Positions 59,001 to 64,000 of a DNA stretch of 64,000 bases are shown here, in pieces; the stretch's first letter is position 1; the number at the start of each line of letters is the position of its first letter. Both the position numbers and the translations under genes were made by a program. The notes under the pieces are model-generated. The model was not told where the DNA came from. It ran no database searches and was given only the letters and a program-made list of their open reading frames with translations. The stretch is taken from contig OZ018409.1 in the NCBI GenBank assembly GCA_963969595.1, forward strand, positions 6,586,520-6,650,519, written 5' to 3'. The DNA comes from Neckera pumila. Lineage: Eukaryota > Streptophyta > Bryopsida > Hypnales > Neckeraceae.

Positions 59001-60829
59001 CTATCTTCATCGGAATCTGTGGATATATCGGTATCCCATGAAGTCTCGTCCATTCCGTCGGATTCTCCTTCGGAGGTTATTTCTGGAGAGCTTGAGTCAG
59101 ATCCGGGAACCACTTTGATGCTCACCCGATTGAAGGCTGAACCAATCTTCATGCGTCCTTTTTCCCAGTAGTTAACTGCCTGTACTTGTCGCAACCAGGG
59201 CCTTCCCAAAATTATAGGATAACCTCCCTTTCCATTCGAAATATCGAGAACATGGAAGTCTATTTTGACTGTGACCCCGTTCACTGTGATCGACATCTGA
59301 CGAATCAAACCCATTGAGCGAACACACCTTTGATCGGCCACTTTTAGACGTAAAGTAGATGATTTGTCGGGTTTGAGTCCGGTTTCATGCAAAAACCAAC
59401 TTGACATAACATTTACTGCACTACCTCCGTCTATCAGGCATCCAACGACTTGATGTCCATTTACTGTAGCTCTCACTTGGGGGGATTTGCAGTCTCCGCT
59501 CATGTTGTCGGTCACATTGACCTCTGCTACAGATCGGGTTCGACGAGTATTAATGCTTTGCCGCAACTCTCGGCGAAGCGATGGGCACTTTGCCACCAAT
59601 TGCCCGACCGTAATGTTGGCTGCCTGTGTGCCGAGGTCTTGTAGTATAGAATATTCTCGTTGTCCCCGACTTAAAAGTATGTCCTCCATACCTATTTTCC
59701 TTCTCGGTTTTCTGACAGAAAGATGTCCCTCTGATTTTGACTTCTTGCGGACATGTTGTTCTGGATCTTTTGGCGGGCGACCTCTTTTGGCCATCATGAC
59801 TTCTGGCTCAGCTTCCACAGTTCTGTCGATTAACTGCAACAGATTGACTTCAACTAACGTTGTTGTTGGTGGAGAAGTTTCTTTGTTCAATTCCGGGTAA
59901 TCACTCCGGTAATGTCCCTTTCGACCACATTGATGACAGGTGACAAACTGTACTGATCTCACGGGGTTGGGTCGATTGTCCCCGCCTGGACTTTTTGATC
60001 GGCCTCCGCTCTGACTTTGCAGTAGGAATAGTTTCAGATCTCTCATGTCTGAGACCAGCTGTGATATCTCAGGATCTTTAGGATTGTCTTTGCTGTTGGT
60101 TCGACAGAGAGTGGTCTGGGTGACGGCAGGCAGCACTGGAGACTTGGTGGTCGTAATCAATGACATAGGTACCTGGTTCGGCGCTGACTGGGGAATGACG
60201 CGAATAGGTTTTGCCGGAATCAACCCTGCAGTGATAACTGATGCATCTGCTCCGGATAACGGAGAGCGTATGCTATCTAAATTTAATTCTTTCCTTTGTG
60301 CTATCAATAAGGCTGCTTCAAAAGTGGGCGGATCTTTCCATGCAACAATTTCCTGAATCGACGGTCTTAGCCCACTGATGAAACTTCGAAGAGCCAGTGC
60401 ATCAACGCTCCTCATGTTTACATCAGCTGCATTATGATATTCTGTTTCATTCTCAAGATGCACAATTGTCATTGAATTAAGGCTGCGTTGAATTCAAGCT
60501 TGGAGTTCTCGAACTCTTTCACTGAAATGTCGCACTCGCTCCTCAGGTTGTTGTCGAATCAAACTTAGGGTTCCCAAAAGACTTTGATAGCTTTCACGCT
60601 CCTGAAATTCCGATACCAAAGCTGTGGTTAGACCTAACCAAGAGGATCGAGTCGAAATTGTTTGCCTGTTGTACCAGTAAGACACCGTGTCGTCTAAATG
60701 TATCGGTAATAATTCCAACCAATTTTCTTCAATTCGATCTCCATTCGCCATGCACGCGCGTTTAAATTGTTTCAAAAAACGTTCGGGATCTTCTTTTTCG
60801 CGGCCGGTGAAAACCGGTATTGCTACCAT
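56072..60829 (-). pseudogene. Ty3 gag-pol polyprotein with two in-frame TGA stops
   Basis: One reading frame runs from 60829 to 56072, interrupted by TGA at 60494-60496 (in gag) and TGA at 57845-57847 (between RT and RNase H). Readable domains: gag (FTGREKEDPERFLKQF; WYNRQTI), zinc knuckle CHQCGRKGHYRSDY with the last Cys replaced by Tyr, protease LIDGGSAVNVMS (about 59430), reverse transcriptase with VYLDDFAIYG (about 58260), RNase H ASRLLTSCERRYSSVEKQ, integrase HHCC (HEGACGGH...CRSCPQC) and the DDE triad in GVDFVGPL, VTDQGTHF and LVEKTNG. The C-terminal KWYNGSKLKLY is typical of plant Ty3. Stops and the lost zinc ligand make this copy non-autonomous. Confidence 0.93.
56095..56104 (-). other. 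Polypurine tract
   Basis: GGGGAGGAAA on the minus strand, immediately upstream of the 3' LTR: the expected plus-strand primer site. Confidence 0.8.
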
Positions 60830-61057
60830 CTTTCTATTTGAATTGACGTGTAATTCGACTGTCTGTGGCTCTGATTATTCTGTATCTTGCTGTATTTGAA
60901 ATTCGGAACTCAGCGCTTCTTGAGACTGCGTTTCTCCTTGCATGTAATTGTGACTCGAATTTATAACCCACTTATCGGTGACGCCACCACCCACCAGAAT
61001 ACCGAAAGCACCTGCACCAGCAGAGGAACACTTGTCGCTCTTCTATCGGTAACCTGA

Positions 61058-61447
61058 CTACTCCTGTTTTTTTGCTGTTGCATCTGCCTCCCAATTTTGC
61101 CCTCGTGGAATATGAAAGATTTCCACAGATTTGAATTCGCCCGTTAATCGCTTTGCCACTTCATAATAAGGTTGTAATTTTTCAGATTTTACATCCCAGT
61201 TTCCAGCAACTTGGTTACAAATTAATTTGGAATCGCCTCTAATCTGAATATGACACACTTTCTTTTCCTTTGCTATTTCCAAACCGGTAACCAGAGCTGC
61301 ATACTCTGACTGGTTGCAGGTCAAGCCTTTTCCTAAATCCTGATGATACGTCTCCTTCACGCCGTTGGGATTTTCCAAAATAACTCCAGCACCTGACCCA
61401 AACTGTTTTGAGCAAGATCCATCGAAGTTAAGTTTCCAGGGCTTCAT
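61058..61447 (-). CDS. RNase H-like ORF upstream of gag (RVT_3 / archaeal-type RNase H)
   Basis: 129 residues starting MKPWKLNFDGSCS. The four acidic catalytic residues of RNase H1 fold enzymes are visible: D in NFDGSCS, E in CNQSEYAALVTGLEIA, D in IRGDSKLICNQV, and D in GQNWEADATAK. The HIPRGQN and SEYAAL motifs match the plant/archaeal-type domain (RVT_3). It lies on the sense strand between the 5' LTR and gag, as a separate frame. The polyprotein has its own RNase H after RT, so this would be a second one. In known Tat-type plant elements the extra domain sits between RT-RH and integrase, so the position is unusual. Confidence 0.8.
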   Translation of the reverse strand: MKPWKLNFDGSCSKQFGSGAGVILENPNGVKETYHQDLGKGLTCNQSEYAALVTGLEIAKEKKVCHIQIRGDSKLICNQVAGNWDVKSEKLQPYYEVAKRLTGEFKSVEIFHIPRGQNWEADATAKKQE

Positions 61448-61505
61448 CTCACTTCGTTTGCCATCGTTAAACGTGTAGTAACTTCATTCGTCTTACTAGA
61501 GTCAA

Positions 61506-61745
61506 TCACAATTCTTGATAAACAAAAGAAGGTTCTGCATATGAGCCTTCTTCTGCGAAAAATTGTAGGTTAATCTCGTCATATTGCATCGATTCATTGT
61601 AGCGAGCTAATACGTCAAGGTAGCTCTCTGGGGCGTTCTGAATTCCGTATGAAATATGTTCGATCTCGGGTGCCTGCGTGGTCTCTTCAAGTGTTTGAGC
61701 TGCTATTTCTACAGACTCTAATGTTAGATTAACGAGATCCTCCAC
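61506..61745 (-). CDS. Small acidic ORF of unknown function at the 5' end of the Ty3 element
   Basis: 79 residues (MEDLVNLTLESVEIAAQTLE start), rich in Glu, with no motif I recognise. It precedes the RNase H-like frame by 58 bp on the same strand. It may be the 5' part of the same product, since the frames are close and the intervening sequence could be decayed. Confidence 0.4.
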   Translation of the reverse strand: MEDLVNLTLESVEIAAQTLEETTQAPEIEHISYGIQNAPESYLDVLARYNESMQYDEINLQFFAEEGSYAEPSFVYQEL

Positions 61746-61868
61746 CTAACGCAGGTTTTCTTCTTCTTCTGTAGTTTGACGAAGGCACATGGTTACAGTC
61801 TTTTCTTATACTCTCAGAACTTAATTATCGCAACTTACTCAGCTCTCACCCTTTCGACAGTCCTCGTG

Positions 61869-61885
61869 TCCCGGCAACGGAACCA
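61869..61885 (-). other. Primer binding site
   Basis: On the plus strand TCCCGGCAACGGAACCA resembles a tRNA 3' end with CCA. It is close to plant tRNA-Asp (CCCGGCAACGGCGCCA) with two mismatches. It lies four bases inside the 5' LTR. Confidence 0.6.
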
Positions 61886-61889
61886 AAGA

Positions 61890-62162
61890 TGATACGACAA
61901 ATAATTTACAACAAAATATCCATCATCGAGGAAACAACTCTGCATGCATCCTTTGGATTTCCGTCAAATTGATCTTTTATTCTCCATCCTTTTCAGCCCC
62001 GATTCTCCCCCTTTTCACTCCCTTTATCCTCCCCCCCCTCTGGTTCGTTAGCCTAACTGCCTTAGCCACCAAGAAAGCTATAACTGGTCTGTTTTGATAA
62101 CTACCCAGGCCTAAAACTACCCTGGCTAGTATAAACTACCTAAACCAGAATAGCCCGACTCA
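61890..62162 (-). repeat. 5' LTR of the Ty3 element
   Basis: 273 bp, the right-hand LTR. Transcription would run leftward, away from the SUMO gene whose ATG is 586 bp to the right. Confidence 0.95.
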
Positions 62163-62234
62163 GTACCAAAGCTATCATCCAATCAAAATACTCCATTTCT
62201 TTGGGCTCCAACCCAAAAATTTTGCATGTAAACA

Positions 62235-62747
62235 TGTCCTTGATGAATATTTTTGTAAACTATATTATTATTATTTTAACAGAGGTTTCCTGTTTGAATA
62301 ATATTGATATCTATACTCTTGGCAATAGTGTCCACCAAGAGTAAAAACTAGAGCTATTTAAATCAATTAGAGTGAAGGTATCGCTGAATATAATTATTAT
62401 TAGTGTACTGGTAAATGGTACTGTAGAATGGGCAGGACGTCTAGTCGGCCTCCCTGGACCGTACGATGCCCCCCCTCCCTCTCAACCGCCACGATTAACT
62501 CCTCCCCACTATAGCGGCCTCCCTCTACAGTACTGATGTGGGAAAGCCATCTCATAGCCCTCGTAGTATCCCCACTTTAGGTCTCCGTTCTCCTTGCTCT
62601 TCGTTTTCAAGCCCTTCCTTCGCCTTCTCTCACCTCCGTTACACCGCCATTTGGTTTCACTCCGTTACTCTTCGTTTTCGAGCTCCAGCCCAAGCTCGTG
62701 GTCTCCCGTTTTAGCTCCGTCGTTTTCTCACACACTCTTCAGCCATC
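62235..62747 (+). promoter_or_regulatory. SUMO promoter and pyrimidine-rich 5' leader
   Basis: The first ~200 bp are AT-rich; from about 62430 the sequence turns C/T-rich (for example CCCCCCCTCCCTCTC), and a CTCCGTTCTCCTTGCTCTTC leader precedes the ATG. There is no clear TATA box. Confidence 0.45.
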
Positions 62748-63926
62748 ATGTCAGGGTTGGAAGAAAGCAACACGCCTGGCGTTACGCAACCGGACGAGAA
62801 GAAGCCCCTCGATGGCCAAGGAGGAGGGGGCCAGCACATCAACCTCAAGGTCAAGGGACAGGTTCGCCACGACTGAGCTCGCAAGTTGTTTTTTCTCGTT
62901 GATTTTTTTCAGCCTTTGGGGGAGAAAATTCGGGGGAGTTTGGTCTGAATTTGGGTTTGCTGGCACGATGTGGCTCTCCGTGTGGGGTTTGAGTTTTGGG
63001 TGTTGGTGCATGTCGAGTTTGTACAGTACCCAACTGAAAAATTTTGCGGCAATTCTTTTGGTGGGTGAGAGAGTAGCCGCAAATAGTTTTACTAGGGCCC
63101 TGTACTGAGGAAATTAGAAGGAATTCGGTTTGTTTGGAGGTCGAGTGATCGGAGTTGTACTCCGCCTTTCGTGGTGTTTCGGTGTCTGCGTTTCGTATGC
63201 GTGATTTTTTTTTAAAATCGATTTTGGGTTTGGTTCGATTGTTTGGAAACTGAGTAATCGTTTGTTCCCTGAATTTTTTTAGTGTCGGTATTTGGATGGA
63301 GTTTGTGAGGGTCTGATGTGTACGTTACATGCGTGGCGTGAGATTTGATGCGAAGAGGTTCTCGGAAAGCAGGGTCAGGCGGATTAAAAAAAATTTAGGC
63401 ATAATAGAGGCGTTGGTTGGTGAACTCGGGTTCATCGACAGGTTTCTTTGACTTGAGCGGCTTCTAGAGTGTAAGTCAGTAAGGTTTTCTGTTCGCCATT
63501 TTTTTTACGTCGGTAAATAGCTTGTTTTGCCGGCCGTTGTCTTTCAGAGGTATACCGTAGATGGACTGCTTTAGTTTCAATGCTGAGAGGTTTTGGAAAG
63601 CAGGATTAGGCAGTTGTGTGGCGGGTTAAAACTTGTGTGGCAAGTCATTATGGCTTGGCAAGAAACGTACACTGGTTGTACCATGTGAGGACCACCTTTG
63701 CTGTTTCAAGCGCATCTTGATATGCATGTGACGTAGTAAAACTTGTGGGAGCTTACGAAGAATCAGCGTTTTGTAGGATGGAGGGGAGGTGTTTTTCAGG
63801 ATTAAAAGCACCGCCACTTTGCGCAAGCTGATGAATGCATACTGTGACCGGCAATCGGTGGACCCCTCGTCTATTGCATTCCTGTTTGATGGACGGCGTC
63901 TTCGAGCTGAACAGACTCCTCAAGAG
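62748..63926 (+). CDS. SUMO: SUMO (small ubiquitin-like modifier), first two exons, continues past the window
   Basis: Exon 1 (62748-62861, 38 codons) encodes [20 protein letters not shown] and ends HINLKVKGQ. Exon 2 (63777-63926, 50 codons) encodes [29 protein letters not shown] and [16 protein letters not shown]. The exon borders after GQ and after TPxE are those of Arabidopsis SUMO1/2 as I remember them. The third exon with the di-Gly cleavage site lies beyond the window. SUMO is conjugated to Lys residues through the E1-SAE/E2-SCE1 cascade. One unusual point is [10 protein letters not shown] where plant SUMO has RIKRSTQL, a change in a usually invariant basic loop. Intron 1 is 915 bp. Confidence 0.95.
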
Positions 63927-64000
63927 GTTTGTTTCTTTCCCCTTATAGGGCATGCATCTATTTCTTGGTTCGATGGCCATGATGTTCTTATTCCGTTTTA

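Larger units (their letters stand above)
55822..62162 (-). mobile_element. Ty3/gypsy LTR retrotransposon, near complete, two in-frame stops
   Basis: Identical-length LTRs (273 bp) bound the element, with TG...CA ends and a target duplication of GTAC (GGTAC|...|GTACC). The 5' LTR is on the right. Order on the minus strand: 5' LTR, PBS, small ORF, RNase H-like ORF, gag, zinc knuckle, protease, reverse transcriptase, RNase H, integrase, PPT, 3' LTR. PR-RT-RH-INT order makes it Ty3/gypsy. The four differences between the LTRs are all transitions, suggesting a fairly recent insertion. There is no chromodomain at the C-terminus. Confidence 0.93.
55754..62234. repeat. Foldback element split by the Ty3 insertion (arms 55754-55821 and 62163-62234)
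   Basis: The left arm (TGTTTACACCAAAAATTTTG to GATAGCTAGGTAC) and the right arm in reverse complement (TGTTTACATGCAAAATTTTT to GATAGCTTTGGTAC) match over about 70 bp, including AGCCCAAAGAAATG. Before the retrotransposon arrived the site was a ~140-bp foldback with GGTACC near its centre. Confidence 0.85.

Noticed and set aside
1..64000. tRNA or rRNA genes
   Set aside because: I looked for B-box strings (GGTTCGAATCC type) with acceptor pairing and found none apart from the tRNA-like PBS of the retrotransposon.

Overview
The window looks like nuclear DNA of a land plant. It carries spliced plant-type genes: a chloroplast fructose-1,6-bisphosphatase with the redox-loop cysteines, sulfiredoxin, a plant-type NBP35 without the C-terminal CxxC, SUMO with a plant-like exon layout, and an F-box/LRR protein. 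It also has (CCCTAAA)n in an intron and long AT-rich stretches filled with degraded transposons. I cannot fix the species. The ParB-like/methylase-like and FCP1-like remnants in the first 9 kb make me lean towards a seed-free plant such as a bryophyte, but that is an impression, not a demonstration. Gene models below are my own splicing by GT/AG, reading phase and remembered family similarity; nothing was searched.

Layout. 1-1.7 kb: AT-rich, no gene. 1.7-9.5 kb: a decayed locus with a ParB-like plus methylase-like pseudogene and two FCP1/HAD-like remnants. Its non-coding parts carry about 23 copies of a 20-bp palindrome built on CGGGAGATCTCCCG, which I do not see elsewhere in the window. 9.5-17 kb and 20-32 kb: AT-rich intergenic DNA with many short elements that start TTAA-CCCC and end GGGG-TTAA, some nested, plus a truncated LINE tail. 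17.1-20.0 kb: F-box/LRR gene. 32.9-34.3 kb: unrecognised protein with a CxxC...CxxC motif. 35.4-38.0 kb: sulfiredoxin. 40.8-43.8 kb: chloroplast FBPase gene that appears broken. 44.4-46.4 kb (minus): SGNH/SASA-type carbohydrate esterase. 47.4-49.2 kb (minus) and 50.1-51.1 kb (plus): NBP35 and an Sm-like (LSM10-like) gene, head to head. 51.2-54.7 kb: more TIR elements, including one nested pair. 55.8-62.2 kb: a nearly complete Ty3/gypsy element on the minus strand, inserted in the middle of a foldback element. 62.7 kb to the window end: the first two exons of a SUMO gene.

The functional genes are ordinary, mutually independent housekeeping genes: cytosolic Fe-S assembly, redox repair of peroxiredoxin, ubiquitin-like modification, RNA-binding Sm fold, F-box adaptor. 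The unusual content is the repeat biology. It comprises the palindrome cluster, the TTAA-targeting (piggyBac-like) small elements with related empty sites visible inside the window, introns enlarged by tandem repeats that in one gene copy the real 3' splice site, and a Ty3 element with an extra RNase H reading frame upstream of gag.
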